Assembly: GCF_024171495.1 (NCBI RefSeq) | Contig: NZ_JALJZW010000011.1 | Coordinates: 1-55,731, forward strand | Origin: Deinococcus sp. HSC-46F16 | GTDB lineage: Bacteria > Deinococcota > Deinococci > Deinococcales > Deinococcaceae | DNA length: 55,731 nucleotides | Reading direction: 5' to 3' | Shown here: piece by piece, positions 44,339-54,185 of the stretch | Layout: every line of letters starts with the position of its first letter | Numbering within the stretch: the first letter of the stretch is position 1 | The notes under the pieces: generated by a model | The model's database searches: none | What the model saw: the letters and a program-made list of their open reading frames with translations, nothing else | Told to the model about the DNA's origin: nothing | Made by a program: the position numbers and the translations under genes

Positions 44339-44941
44339 CTAACCGCGCAAGATGGCCTGAAGGTCCTTGTAGATCGCGCGGCTTTCCTCCAGCGACTCGC
44401 CGTAGCCGCGCATCAGGGCCTGGGCCGCCTCCTTCGCCTTGCCCGCCGCCTTGAGCTGCTCGATCAGGTCCTGGATATGCTGCCGAGCCTTTTCCATCTG
44501 GGGGTCGCGGGGGGGGGCGGGGGGCACGGCGGCGCGGGGGGCGGGGGCTGCCCCCTCCTCCACCTCGGCGTCGAGGTCGGTCGTGTTGGGGCCGTCCTCC
44601 GGGTCGTACTCGACCCACTGCGCTTCCTCGGGCAATTCCAGGCCGAAGAAGCGGGCCGCATCGGCGAGCGCCCGCAGCCGGGCGTCGGGGAGGGTGTGGC
44701 CGGTGGCGAGGCCCTCGCGGGTGGCGCCGCCCACGGTCAGGCGGGCGCGAACCACGGGCGGCGTCACGCTGTCGCAGGCCCAGGCGAGCGCCCAGGCGGG
44801 GTCCACCGCTTCGAGGTGCCGGGCGAGGCTCTGGGGGTGGGGCGCCAGGGTCACGCGGGCCTGGTCGCCGCGCACCTCCGCGACCGCCCAGGCGGTCATG
44901 GCGGCTCGCAGGGCTTCACGGGTGCGGTTGGGGTCGGCCAT
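44339..44941 (-). CDS. DdrA/Rad52-like protein
   Basis: 200 aa from the ATG at 44941. The central part (LARHLEAVDPAWALAW ... VVRARLTVGGATREGL ... ALADAARFFGL) follows the pattern of Deinococcus DdrA (DNA damage response A), a Rad52-family protein that protects DNA 3' ends: there the same block reads A-x-x-RLDAV...VKGRLTVLGVTRED. The C-terminal tail (about 120-200) has a Pro/Ala linker and a helix. A TAGACT -10 box ends 8 nt before the ATG. It is either a DdrA paralogue or a related Rad52-like protein; single-strand annealing or end binding is inferred. Confidence 0.6.
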   Translation of the reverse strand: MADPNRTREALRAAMTAWAVAEVRGDQARVTLAPHPQSLARHLEAVDPAWALAWACDSVTPPVVRARLTVGGATREGLATGHTLPDARLRALADAARFFGLELPEEAQWVEYDPEDGPNTTDLDAEVEEGAAPAPRAAVPPAPPRDPQMEKARQHIQDLIEQLKAAGKAKEAAQALMRGYGESLEESRAIYKDLQAILRG

Positions 44942-44949
44942 AGGTCCCG

Positions 44950-44955
44950 AGTCTA
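44950..44955 (-). promoter_or_regulatory. -10 box (TAGACT) of DdrA-like gene
   Basis: TAGACT on the minus strand lies 8 nt before the ATG at 44941, consistent with a leaderless or very short-leader transcript. No -35 consensus seen. Confidence 0.4.
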
Positions 44956-46116
44956 CCCGGCCGCGCCCGGCTGCCGCCACGCCAATACGGCCCCCAGCCC
45001 CAGCACCGCTGCCGAGGCTCCCAACCCCAGCCGCAACCCCCCCGCCGTGTCCGAGAGCGCCCCGGTCAGCAGCGGCCCCAGCGTCTGCCCCGCCGCGAAG
45101 ACCACCGTGAAGGCCGCGATGCCCGCGCCCCAGGCTCCCTCCGGCAGCACCCGGCGCGTCAGCACGGTCGTGAAGGTCACCACCGCCAGAAAGCTGCCGC
45201 CGAACAGCAGGCCCGAGAGCAGCAGGGCGGCGGGGTGGGTGGAGAGCAGCGGGAGCGTGGCCCCCACCGCCAGCGTGAGCAGTTGCACGCCCATCGCCCT
45301 CGCGCCCGGCAGCACAGTTGCCGGGCGGCCCCACACTGCCGGGCTGACGATCACGGCGAGGCCCAGCACCGCCCAGAACACCGTGACGAGGTGCTCCTCC
45401 CCCACCGAGCGCAGGAACGCCACCACGAAGGTCATGTACGCGATGTACCCCACCCCGAAGCAGGCATAGGCGGCCAAGGCCCATCCCAGCGGGGCGAGGG
45501 GAGCGGGGGCCGAGGACCGGGCGGCTCCTCCCACTCCGCCCTCCCCCCGCAGCGCGGGCCAGGCGACCCCCAGCGCGAGGAGGGACGCGGCCCCCAGTCC
45601 CGCCCAAGCCGCCCGCCAGTCCCCGGCAGCCAGCAGCGGCGGCAGCCCCAGCGCCGAGAGCAGGATGCCCAGCCCCGCGCCTCCGTAAAAGACGCCCAGC
45701 AGCAGGGCGCTGCGGGCTGGATGCGCCCGCACCGCGAGCGCGGCCAGCGACCCGCCCGACACGAACACCAGCGCCCCGCCCACCCCCGCCGCGAGGCGCA
45801 AGGTAAGGACGGCAGCGGGGGCCCCCACCAGCGCCGTCAGGAGCAGCGCGAGCGCGGTCAGGACCATCCCGCCCGCGAAGGTGAGTGGCAGCCCCAGGCG
45901 CCCGGCCACACGGGTCGCGGCGAGCGCCCCCACGAGGTACCCGGCGGCGTTGGCGGCATTCAGCGCCCCCGCCAGCGTGAAGGACCAGCCCAGGTCCGCC
46001 CGCATGGCGGGCAGGATCAGCGCGTAGGCGAAGCGGGCGAACCCCAGCGCGACGGCGCCGCCCAGCGACAGGCGGACCATCCGCCCCAGCGTGTGCGCGA
46101 ACGGCTCGGGGGTCAC
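44953..46116 (-). CDS. MFS transporter, YbfB/YjiJ family
   Basis: 387 aa with about 12 hydrophobic segments. The N-terminus (LSLGGAVALGFARFAYALIL, then PAMRADLGWSFTLAG) matches the YbfB/YjiJ group of major facilitator proteins. The substrate is unknown. The start codon at 46116 lies 6 nt after the stop of the cytochrome P450 gene, so both probably share a transcript; it may export a product of that enzyme, but this is only inferred from position. Confidence 0.85.
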   Translation of the reverse strand: MTPEPFAHTLGRMVRLSLGGAVALGFARFAYALILPAMRADLGWSFTLAGALNAANAAGYLVGALAATRVAGRLGLPLTFAGGMVLTALALLLTALVGAPAAVLTLRLAAGVGGALVFVSGGSLAALAVRAHPARSALLLGVFYGGAGLGILLSALGLPPLLAAGDWRAAWAGLGAASLLALGVAWPALRGEGGVGGAARSSAPAPLAPLGWALAAYACFGVGYIAYMTFVVAFLRSVGEEHLVTVFWAVLGLAVIVSPAVWGRPATVLPGARAMGVQLLTLAVGATLPLLSTHPAALLLSGLLFGGSFLAVVTFTTVLTRRVLPEGAWGAGIAAFTVVFAAGQTLGPLLTGALSDTAGGLRLGLGASAAVLGLGAVLAWRQPGAAG

Positions 46117-46122
46117 GGCGGG

Positions 46123-47349
46123 CTACAGCGTAACGCGCAGCGCCCGCAGGCCCCGCAGGGTCAGGTTGGGGAGGTAGCTCAGCGGCTGCTGGGGCACCCG
46201 GTACCCCGGAAAGCGGGCCAGAAAGCGCGTCAGGAACACCGCCGCCTCCATCCGTGCCAGCCCCGCCCCCAGGCAGTAGTGCGCCCCGGACGCAAAGGCG
46301 AGGTGCGTCCGGGCGTTCTCCCGCGAGAGGCGCAGGGTGTGGGGCTCCGGGTATGCGGCGGGGTCCCGGTTTGCCCCCGCGAGGCTGACGAGCATCGGCA
46401 GGCCCGGCGGCAGCGCGACCCCCTCCAGCGTCAGCGGCGCGGTCGTGAAGCGGGCGGTGCCCTGCACGGGCGAGAGGAAGCGCAGCAGTTCCTCCACCGC
46501 GCTGCCCACCCGTGCCTCAGGGTCCTCCGCCAGCCAGGCCCGCTCCCCCGGCCACTCGTACAGGGCCAGCAGGCTGCCCGACAGCAGGTTGGAGGTCGTT
46601 TCGTGGCCCGCGACGAGCAGCAATACCGCGTTGGCGAGCAGTTCGTCCCCGCTGAGGCGTCCCCCCTCGTCCTCGGCCGCCGCGAGGGCCGAGAGCAGGC
46701 CGGGGCGGGGATGGGCACGCAGGTCGTCCGCGAGGGTACGGAAGTAGGAGCGCATCGCCCCCGCGTCGGCCTCCACCTGTGCCCAGCGCTCCGGGGGCAC
46801 GTTCAGCCCGCCGATCAGGTCGGCCACGCTGCCCGCCCAGGTCTTGAAGCGGTCGGCGTCGGTGCCCGACAGCCCCAGCATTTCCACGATCACGGCGACG
46901 GGCAGCGGCACCGCGAGGGCAGCCACGGCGTCCACCTCCCCGCCGTTCTGCGCGGCCTGTCGCGTGGCCTCGTCCAGCAGAGTGTCGGTCAGGCCGCTGA
47001 CGAATTCGCGGCTTTCCTCCAGCACCCTGGGCGTGAAGGCCCGCTGCGCGAGCGACCGCAGCCGCGTGTGCGAGGCCCCGTCGTGAAAGAGCATCATCGG
47101 GGCCATCAGTCGGGCGGCCTCGCTGCTGGCGAAACTGGGGTCGGCGGCGTACTTGCCCGTCCGGACGTGGGGACTTTTGAGGGCCGCGCCCGCCGCCGAA
47201 TGGCCGGTCAGGAGGGCCATGCCGCTGGGGGGGTCGTACAGGACGGGGGACATCGCCCGCGCCCGGTCGAGGTAGGGGGGTGGGTCCGCGAAGTGGGCGC
47301 CCTGCCAGTAGCCCTGGAGGAGGGTGGCGGCGGTCACGGGGGGGGTCAT
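46123..47349 (-). CDS. Cytochrome P450
   Basis: 408 aa. I-helix oxygen-binding motif AGHETTSN (about residues 243-250), the K-helix ExxR in VEELLRFLSP, and the heme loop FASGAHYCLGAGLARME with the axial Cys. A soluble bacterial (CYP10x-like) enzyme that would need ferredoxin and reductase from elsewhere. Its substrate cannot be inferred. A TAGCCT -10-like box ends 5 nt before the ATG at 47349. The MFS transporter gene follows in the same direction after 6 nt. Confidence 0.93.
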   Translation of the reverse strand: MTPPVTAATLLQGYWQGAHFADPPPYLDRARAMSPVLYDPPSGMALLTGHSAAGAALKSPHVRTGKYAADPSFASSEAARLMAPMMLFHDGASHTRLRSLAQRAFTPRVLEESREFVSGLTDTLLDEATRQAAQNGGEVDAVAALAVPLPVAVIVEMLGLSGTDADRFKTWAGSVADLIGGLNVPPERWAQVEADAGAMRSYFRTLADDLRAHPRPGLLSALAAAEDEGGRLSGDELLANAVLLLVAGHETTSNLLSGSLLALYEWPGERAWLAEDPEARVGSAVEELLRFLSPVQGTARFTTAPLTLEGVALPPGLPMLVSLAGANRDPAAYPEPHTLRLSRENARTHLAFASGAHYCLGAGLARMEAAVFLTRFLARFPGYRVPQQPLSYLPNLTLRGLRALRVTL

Positions 47350-47448
47350 GGGTCAGGCTAGAGCATGGGCCGGGGGGTGCGCGGGGTAAGCGGGGGGGCC
47401 GCCCTCTGTCCGTGGCTTTCCGCCCGCTGTTCCCGGCGCCTCCCCTGC

Positions 47449-47454
47449 TACCCT
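47449..47454 (+). promoter_or_regulatory. -10 box (TACCCT) for the ubiX-ispD-ispE operon
   Basis: TACCCT lies 7 nt before the ATG at 47462, suggesting a leaderless transcript. No -35 consensus visible. Confidence 0.45.
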
Positions 47455-47461
47455 CTCCCCC

Positions 47462-48024
47462 ATGCGGCTGGTCGTCGGCGTGAGTGGGGGCAGCGGGATT
47501 CCGTATGCCGGGAGCATCCTGCGGGCGCTGCACGCGCTCGGCGTGGAGACGCACCTGATCGTGACGAGCGGGGCCAAACGGGTGATGACGGCGGAAGCGG
47601 GCGGCCCCACGCTGGCCGACCTCACGGCGCTCGCGCACACCGTCTACGACGACCGCGACCTCGCGGCGAGCGTGGCGAGCGGGTCCTACCGCATGGGCGG
47701 CATGCTGGTCGTGCCGTGCAGCGCGGGCACGCTGGCGAAGGTGGCGGGCGGCTTCGCGGACAACCTGCTCTCGCGGGCGGCGCACGTCACCCTCAAGGAA
47801 CGGCGGCCGCTGGTGCTGGTGCTGCGCGAGGACCCGCTCCCCCGGCCCATGCTGACGAACATGCTCGCCGCCCATGACGCGGGGGCCACCCTGATGACCG
47901 CCTCGCCGGGCTTCTACCACGCGCCGGAGACGGTGGAGGAACTGCTGCACTTCGTCACGGCGCGGGTGCTGGACCAGTTCGGGCTGGACGTGCCGGGCTT
48001 CCGGCGCTGGAAGGACTCGGAGGC

Positions 48025-48028
<4 letters not shown>
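47462..48028 (+). CDS. ubiX: UbiX-family flavin prenyltransferase
   Basis: 188 aa. N-terminal Rossmann-like VVGVSGGSGIPYAGSIL with the phosphate-binding GGSG, then VVPCSAGTLAKVAGGFADNL and LREDPLPRPMLTNM, all typical of UbiX/Pad1. The enzyme joins dimethylallyl phosphate to FMN to make prenylated FMN for UbiD-type decarboxylases. The ispD gene starts inside its last codons (GTGA overlap at 48025), so the isoprenoid-linked genes ubiX, ispD and ispE form one operon. Confidence 0.92.
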
Positions 48029-48698
<670 letters not shown>

Positions 48699-48702
<4 letters not shown>

Positions 48703-49544
48703 GCGCCCCGGTCACGACGACTTACCTCGCCCCCGCCAAAGTCAACCTCGGCCTCAGCGTGCGCGGGCTGCGGCAGGGGGGCTACCACGACCTGCACACG
48801 GTGATGGTGCCGCTGGGGGTGGGGGACGAGCTGGAGATCGCGCCCGCGCCGGAGCTGACCCTGCGGGTGGAGGGGACCGCCGGGCTGCCCGCCGACGAGC
48901 GCAACCTCGTGTACCGGGCGGCGCGGGCCTATCTGGACGCCGCCGGAGCGCCGGGCGGCGCTGCGATCACCCTGCACAAGACGCTGCCCCTCGCCTCCGG
49001 GCTGGGGGGAGGCAGCAGCGACGCGGCGACCACCCTGATGGCGCTCGCGCGGCTCTACCCGGCGGGGGTGCGGCTGCCGGAGCTGGCCCTCTCGTTGGGG
49101 GCCGACGTGCCCTTCTTCCTGCTGGGCCAGGCCGCGCTCGCCGAGGGCGTGGGCGAGGTCCTCACACCGCTGCCGGTGCCGAAGGTTCCGCTGGTCCTCG
49201 TTAACCCCGGCGTGGAGGTCAGCGCCCGCGACGCCTACGCCTGGCTAGACGGGGAGGAGGAATTCACCCCGGAACTCGATGTGGAGGGCATCCTGACCGG
49301 GCTGGCGGGGACTGGGCCGGTGCCCTACTTCAACGCCCTGCAAGGCCCCGTCGCCGCCCGGCACGCCCCCATCCGCGAGGCGCTGGAGGCGCTGACGGCG
49401 GCGGGCCTCCGCGCTCCTCTCATGAGCGGCAGCGGCGCGACCTGCTTTGCCCTCGCCCCGAACGACGACGCGGCGCACGCGGCGGCAGCCGTTCTGCGGG
49501 CACGGCATCCGGGCTGGTGGGTGGCCGCAACGCGGACGCTGTAG
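48699..49544 (+). CDS. ispE: 4-diphosphocytidyl-2-C-methyl-D-erythritol kinase
   Basis: 281 aa from the ATG at 48699, overlapping the ispD stop (ATGA). GHMP-kinase motifs: LAPAKVNLGLSVRG (substrate Lys), PLASGLGGGSSDAA (ATP-binding loop), and LMSGSGATCFAL near the C-terminus. It phosphorylates the product of IspD in the methylerythritol phosphate pathway, giving the substrate of IspF. A large stem-loop follows at 49577-49618. Confidence 0.95.
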
Positions 49545-49576
49545 GGGCGTTGACGCGTCCATTGAGGAGTCGAAAG

Positions 49577-49618
49577 GTCGAGGGGTCGAGCACCCCCGAC
49601 TTCCCTCGACCCCTCGAC
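49577..49618. terminator. Stem-loop between convergent genes
   Basis: GTCGAGGGGTCGAG (49577-49590) and CTCGACCCCTCGAC (49605-49618) pair perfectly over 14 bp around a 14-nt loop. It separates ispE from the convergent amine-oxidase-like gene. No T-run follows, so it may be a repeat element or a transcription barrier for both directions. Confidence 0.6.
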
Positions 49619-49643
49619 GGCTGGACTTCTCGACCCACCTGCC

Positions 49644-51410
49644 CTACGGCTGATACGGCTTGAACAGCCCCCCGTACCCCACGCCCGTTCCCACCCCGTT
49701 TGCCCTGTAAAAGATCAGGCTGACGGGCAGATTGCTCCCGCTCGCGGGCACCAGGTCGAGGTCGAGGCGGTCACTCTGGGTGCGCCACAGCAGCACGGGC
49801 TGGTCGGGTTCGATGGCGTTGCCCGTGCGCGGCAGCTTGATGGTCTGGGCGAGGGGGCCGTCCTGTACATGCATCGCGCCCCGGTAGAGGCCGCCGCGCG
49901 GGCTAAAGGCCACCGCCGTACCGCCCGCCCCGTAGACCTCCAGGTGGTAGCGCACCCCGTAGTTTCCCATCAGGCGCTGGGGCTGCCCGGTCAGCTTGTC
50001 CACCCCGGTGATCGCGGGGTCCACCTGTCCGTCCCCGATGACCAACCGGGCGGGCAGGCTGGTGAGGTTCACGCGCAGGCCGCGCACCGCGTTCTCGAAG
50101 GTGCCGCGCTGGTGCTTGCCGTCGTGCGGGAGGTAGGGAAGCTGCTGGGCCACCTGCGCGGTGGCGGGCAGCCCCTCTTCCAGCATCAGGAAGGTCAGCT
50201 CCACCCGCCCCGACGCCACGAGGTCCTGCATCACGTTCACGCCGGTGCCGGGGGTCAGGGTGGGGCTGGCGTACACCGGCACCGTCTCGCCGGGCGGCAA
50301 GGTCAGGGTGGGGCCGCCCGTGTTGGCGAAGTAGTCCAGCAGCGTGACCTGCCCCAGCAACGTCTCGATGCGGGTGGGCGCCGTCTCGCCCTGGCGCTCG
50401 GTGCGGAGTTCCACCGGGCTGGCCTCCAGGTTGCGGGCCAGGATGTGCAGCCGCGCTCCCGTCTTCAGGCCGTTGAGGTGATACCCCAGCAGCCGCACCC
50501 GCCCGGACACGCTGTCCTGGTACAGAACACCACTCTGGGTGGGCACCTCGGGGCTGTTGCTGAAGATCAGGGGGTGGTTCTCGCGGAAGGTGGGCTGGGT
50601 GGGTGCCAGCGGGTAGCCGCGAATCTGCGGGTCCGGGAAGCGGTCGCCCGGCTCGGCGTAGCGCAGGGCGTAGGTCAGTGGGGTATCCACAGGCTGCCCC
50701 TCCACCCGGATGGTCCGCGAGAAGGGCGCACTCTGGAGGCCCCGGCTGTTGGTGACTTGCAGGGTGACCGTGTAGGTGCCGGGCTGGAAGAACACCTCCT
50801 GCCGCCCGCTCCAGCGCCGCGCGGTGAGGTCGGCGCCGTCGGGGTCGAAGGCGTACTCGGTGTACACCACCCGCTCGCCGGGCGCGTAGGTCGTCTTGTC
50901 GGTGGAGAAGCGGGCCTGCGGCGCCAGGGGACTCACCCCCTGCGCCAGCGCCGACAGGGTCAGGGTCCGGCCGTCGGCGCCCACGCTGAGGTTTGCGTTC
51001 AGCGCGTCGGCCAGCAGGCGCACAGGCACGTACACGATGCCCCCCACGTCCACCACGCTGCCGGAGGGCTGCGCGGCCCCCGCCAGGAACGCCGCCGACC
51101 GCGCCGGGTCCACGTTCAGGCGGCCCACCTGAAGCTGCCCGCCCACCTCGGCCACGGGCTGGCCCAGCAGCGCCGCCGTCTCGCGCAGGGGCACCAGCGT
51201 GCGCCCGCCGATCAAGCGGGGCGCGGCGGGAAAGGGGGCCGCCACGCCATTGACGTAGGCGACCGTCTGGTCGGTGGTCACAGTGAGCTGCGCCGCGCCC
51301 TGCGCCCAGGCCAGTGGGGCGAAGCCCAGCAGCAGGGTGGTCAGGAGGGTCCGCGAACTTCGGCGGCGGCCTGGGATCAGGGGGCGGGCAAGACCTTCTC
51401 GGCTAAACAT
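49644..51410 (-). CDS. Secreted protein with copper amine oxidase-like N-domain and PKD-like domain
   Basis: 588 aa from the ATG at 51410. A signal peptide (LLTTLLLGFAPLAWAQG, cleavage after AWA) is followed by a copper amine oxidase N-terminal-type domain (AYVNGVAAPF, GRTLVPLRETAALLG, VDVGGIVYVPVRLLADALN), a PKD-like domain (ERVVYTEYAFDPDGADLTAR ... TYTVTLQVTNSRG), and a long beta-rich C-terminal region. Such domains bind the cell wall or envelope in related bacteria. The downstream direction is shared with the TPR-like gene 51460-53553, 49 bases upstream. An enzymatic role is not indicated; the oxidase catalytic domain is absent. Confidence 0.75.
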   Translation of the reverse strand: MFSREGLARPLIPGRRRSSRTLLTTLLLGFAPLAWAQGAAQLTVTTDQTVAYVNGVAAPFPAAPRLIGGRTLVPLRETAALLGQPVAEVGGQLQVGRLNVDPARSAAFLAGAAQPSGSVVDVGGIVYVPVRLLADALNANLSVGADGRTLTLSALAQGVSPLAPQARFSTDKTTYAPGERVVYTEYAFDPDGADLTARRWSGRQEVFFQPGTYTVTLQVTNSRGLQSAPFSRTIRVEGQPVDTPLTYALRYAEPGDRFPDPQIRGYPLAPTQPTFRENHPLIFSNSPEVPTQSGVLYQDSVSGRVRLLGYHLNGLKTGARLHILARNLEASPVELRTERQGETAPTRIETLLGQVTLLDYFANTGGPTLTLPPGETVPVYASPTLTPGTGVNVMQDLVASGRVELTFLMLEEGLPATAQVAQQLPYLPHDGKHQRGTFENAVRGLRVNLTSLPARLVIGDGQVDPAITGVDKLTGQPQRLMGNYGVRYHLEVYGAGGTAVAFSPRGGLYRGAMHVQDGPLAQTIKLPRTGNAIEPDQPVLLWRTQSDRLDLDLVPASGSNLPVSLIFYRANGVGTGVGYGGLFKPYQP

Positions 51411-51459
51411 CCGGGCAGTATGGCGGGCGAGGCTGACTCCTGTCTGCGGGCGGGGGTCC

Positions 51460-53553
51460 CTACCCCGCCTGCGCGGCGCGGCGGCGGGCACGGGCGTGGC
51501 GCAGCTCGGCCCCCACGAAGGCGAGCGTGTTCAGGGCGTAGGTCGCCGCCAGCACGGCCAGCAGCGCGGCCCGCACCGCCGGGTCGGTCAGGTCCAGCGG
51601 CGGGGCGAAGCGGGTCAACCCGGCGAGAGGCAGCAGCGTTGCCACCGCGCCGCCCCAGGCGAGCAGCAGCACCGCGCCCCAGGGACTGTCCAGCAGCGCG
51701 GCCCCCGGCAGCAGCAGCGCGGCGAGTCGGTAAAGGGGGGGGCGCCCCTGCCGGGCAGCCACCGCCGGGCGCGGCACCAGCAGGCTCAGCGCGAGGGCAC
51801 CCACCAGCAGCAGCGCGGCGAGGAAGGTCCCGCCCAGCCGGGAGCTGCCCAGCGTCTGCCCGGCGGCCAGCGGCTCACGGGCGAGGCGGCCCAGCGTCAC
51901 GCCGAGGTCGCCGCTCACCGCGCGGGCCAGGCTGCGGTCGTCGGGGAAACATGGCCGGGGCTGCCCCGGCCGCAGCGCCCGCTGAAAGTCGGTGCCGGGG
52001 GTGCCGGGGTCCAGCCCCAGGTTGTAGGCGGCGGCGGCGAGGTCGGGGCGCTCGGCCAAGGCGGCGCGGTACCCCTCGCGGGCCTGCGGGGCGTCCCCCC
52101 GCGCCTGCGCGATCACCGCGAGGTTGTTGCGGGCACAGGGGTCCCCCGCCGCCTGGGCGTAGCGTGCGCGGGCGGCCGTGTCGTCCCCGTCCAGCTGCGC
52201 GGCGAGGCCCGAGAGCAGCGCGGCGTCGGGGCCGGGGCGCAACCCCAGGTCGCCCAGCCGGGCCGCGCCCCACCCGCCCCCGTAGGTGCCCGCATTCAGG
52301 GCGGGCTCCTGAAGCTGCGCCGCCGTCGCGTTCGCCCAGCCCCAGGCGGCCAGCGCGAGCGCCAGCCCGGCCGCCAGCACGGTCAGTCCCAGCCGTTCGG
52401 TCCAGGTCGCGTACAGGACGGAGGTGTGCCGCAGCCGCAGCAGGGGTCGCCGCCAGCCGCGCCAGCGCCCTCCCAGCGGGCGGGTCTGGACACCCTGCGC
52501 CCGCCACGCCCGCGCGGTCAGGGCGAGCAGGGCCGCCCCCAGCGCGAGCAGCAGCGCCAGGGTCAGGGTGCGGGTGGCCGCCCGCACGAGGTCGGGAGCC
52601 TGCGGCCCCAGGTTGTAGAGGGTCCCCGCCCGCAGCTCCCGGCGAAACTGCCGCCATTCCTCGGCCTCGCCGCCCCGGCCCTGGGCCTCGAGCAGGTCAG
52701 CGTAGCGGGCGTACAGCGCGTCGCCGCCCTCGAAGCGGGGGTGCAGGTCGCGCAGGTAGCGCAGCCACACGTCCGCCCGCGCCAGCCGCCCCTGCGCCAG
52801 CAGGGTGCCCACATAGCCGCTGGGATTGCCGTAGGCCCCCAGTGCCCCCCGGCCCACCCGCACTTCCGGGTCATAGCCCCGCGCCGCCGCGTCCCGCCGC
52901 GCCCGGTCGAGGGCCACGTCGGCGGCGGCCGGAAACCCCAATGCGTCGAGGTCGGCGGCGAGCTGCACCCACGCCGGAAAGGGCAGTTCCACCGAGAGCG
53001 CCCGCCGCACCGCCCGCAGTTCCGCGAGGCGGTTGCCCCGTGCCGCCCGCGCCTCGCGCAGCGCCAAAAAGGGGTTGAGGGGGTCTTCCGCGACCGCCTG
53101 CGCCAGCGCCTCCTCGGGGGGGAGGGCCGCCGCCCGGCGCAGCCAGCCCGTCACCGCGGGGTCCGGCGGAAACACCACCCGCTCCTGCACTCCGCCGCCG
53201 CCCTGCACGGGCGTCAGGGTGAAGCGTTCCTCGTACCCGTCGCCGCGCACGCTGACCCTCAGGCTGCCCCCGGACGAGTCCAGGGTGCTGACCGGGGCGG
53301 GCAGGTCGTAGCGGGCCAGCGTCTGTCCCTGCGGCCCGAAGGCGTACACGACGGGACCCACCCCCAGGTACACCGTGTCCCCAAGGCTCGCGGGAACGCT
53401 GAGTTCCCCCAGCGCCTCGGGAAAACTCCGCGCCCAACGCAGGGTGGCCCCGTCCTCTTCGCGCAGGGTGCGGCCCTCCACGACCGGCTCGGCCCCCGCC
53501 CCACTCCCCAGCAGGGCGAGGGCGAGCAGCAGGACGCGCCCTGTCCCCCTCAC
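51460..53553 (-). CDS. Membrane protein with TPR-like repeats
   Basis: 697 aa from the GTG at 53553, which overlaps the PlsY-like gene stop (GTGA) and has GGAGGG 5 nt upstream. A signal peptide (VLLLALALLGSGAGA) is followed by a beta-propeller-like or quinoprotein-like stretch (GDTVYLGVGPVVYAFGPQGQ), helical repeats of tetratricopeptide type (about 150-330 and again 480-560, ARYAQAAGDPCARNNLAVIA), and at least five apolar segments in the C-terminal half. No specific family is named. It probably sits in the cytoplasmic membrane with repeats outside for protein contacts. Confidence 0.72.
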   Translation of the reverse strand: MRGTGRVLLLALALLGSGAGAEPVVEGRTLREEDGATLRWARSFPEALGELSVPASLGDTVYLGVGPVVYAFGPQGQTLARYDLPAPVSTLDSSGGSLRVSVRGDGYEERFTLTPVQGGGGVQERVVFPPDPAVTGWLRRAAALPPEEALAQAVAEDPLNPFLALREARAARGNRLAELRAVRRALSVELPFPAWVQLAADLDALGFPAAADVALDRARRDAAARGYDPEVRVGRGALGAYGNPSGYVGTLLAQGRLARADVWLRYLRDLHPRFEGGDALYARYADLLEAQGRGGEAEEWRQFRRELRAGTLYNLGPQAPDLVRAATRTLTLALLLALGAALLALTARAWRAQGVQTRPLGGRWRGWRRPLLRLRHTSVLYATWTERLGLTVLAAGLALALAAWGWANATAAQLQEPALNAGTYGGGWGAARLGDLGLRPGPDAALLSGLAAQLDGDDTAARARYAQAAGDPCARNNLAVIAQARGDAPQAREGYRAALAERPDLAAAAYNLGLDPGTPGTDFQRALRPGQPRPCFPDDRSLARAVSGDLGVTLGRLAREPLAAGQTLGSSRLGGTFLAALLLVGALALSLLVPRPAVAARQGRPPLYRLAALLLPGAALLDSPWGAVLLLAWGGAVATLLPLAGLTRFAPPLDLTDPAVRAALLAVLAATYALNTLAFVGAELRHARARRRAAQAG

Positions 53554-54116
53554 CCGCGCCCTCCCCGCCCGGCCAGCAGGTGCGCGGCCCGCAGCGCCAT
53601 CACGCTGCCCCCGGCGAGCAGGTCGGCCAGGCCCCCCGTCCGGGTCGCCAGCCACAGGCCCAGCGGCAGGGTGAGCGCCGTCGCCACCGGCACGGCATTC
53701 AGCCCCACCCGGCGTTGCAGGGTGGCCCGGTACAGCGGGATGAGAACCAGTGCGGCGAGCAGGGTGCCACCCAGGGTCACGGGCGCGACCACCGCGAGCG
53801 CTCCCAGCAGCGGCGCGATGCCGCCCCCACCCCGAAACCGGAAGAAGACCGGATAGCAGTGCCCCAGCACCACCCCGAGGGTGCCCACCCAGGTCGCCTC
53901 CGGCAGCAGCGCCCGCGCGAGCACGCCCGCGGCAACCCCCTTGAGCACGTCGAGGACGCCCACGAGCAGGGCCGCCCGTGGCCCGTACTGCCGGAAGGTG
54001 CCGCTGCCGCCCGGCAAGTCGCGGTCCCGGATGTCCTCCCCCCGCGCCCGCGAATACAGCACCCCGGCCACCAAAGAGCCGAGCAGATAAGACAGCACGA
54101 GGACGAGGAACGACAT
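53550..54116 (-). CDS. plsY: Glycerol-3-phosphate acyltransferase, PlsY family
   Basis: 188 aa with about five apolar segments. PlsY motifs: SYLLGSLVAG at the start, LPGGSGTFRQYGPRAA (variant of SGN-GATN-R-G), and GHCYPVFFRFRGGGGIAPLL (variant of GH-x-FP-x-F-x-GGKG-A). The enzyme transfers the acyl group of acyl phosphate to glycerol 3-phosphate at the membrane in phospholipid synthesis. The motif variants (GGSGTFRQ, GGGG instead of GGKG) are unusual, so it could be a paralogue with another role. It is divergent from the ThiF-like gene. Confidence 0.75.
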   Translation of the reverse strand: MSFLVLVLSYLLGSLVAGVLYSRARGEDIRDRDLPGGSGTFRQYGPRAALLVGVLDVLKGVAAGVLARALLPEATWVGTLGVVLGHCYPVFFRFRGGGGIAPLLGALAVVAPVTLGGTLLAALVLIPLYRATLQRRVGLNAVPVATALTLPLGLWLATRTGGLADLLAGGSVMALRAAHLLAGRGGRG

Positions 54117-54173
54117 GTCAGCGGGCAGTCTAGTGCGGCGAGCACTCGCGGTGCCGCCCCAGGCCCGGCCCTC

Positions 54174-54179
54174 TAGACT
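54174..54179 (+). promoter_or_regulatory. -10 box (TAGACT) of ThiF-like gene
   Basis: TAGACT lies 6 nt before the ATG at 54186. A TAGACT on the other strand (complement of 54127-54132) lies 10 nt before the plsY-like ATG, making a divergent promoter pair. Confidence 0.5.
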
Positions 54180-54185
54180 CTATCC

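Noticed and set aside
44339..45607. Long version (422 codons) of the DdrA-like gene
   Set aside because: The upstream part is antisense-like low complexity inside the MFS transporter gene; the family similarity begins after the ATG at 44941.
45235..47361. Plus-strand open frame of 708 codons
   Set aside because: It lies antisense to the MFS transporter and P450 genes and has no domain or ribosome-binding support.
49869..53078. Long plus-strand open frame of 1069 codons
   Set aside because: It runs antisense to two genes with signal peptides and recognisable domains; its product is low-complexity Arg/Pro/Gly, typical of shadow frames in high-GC DNA.
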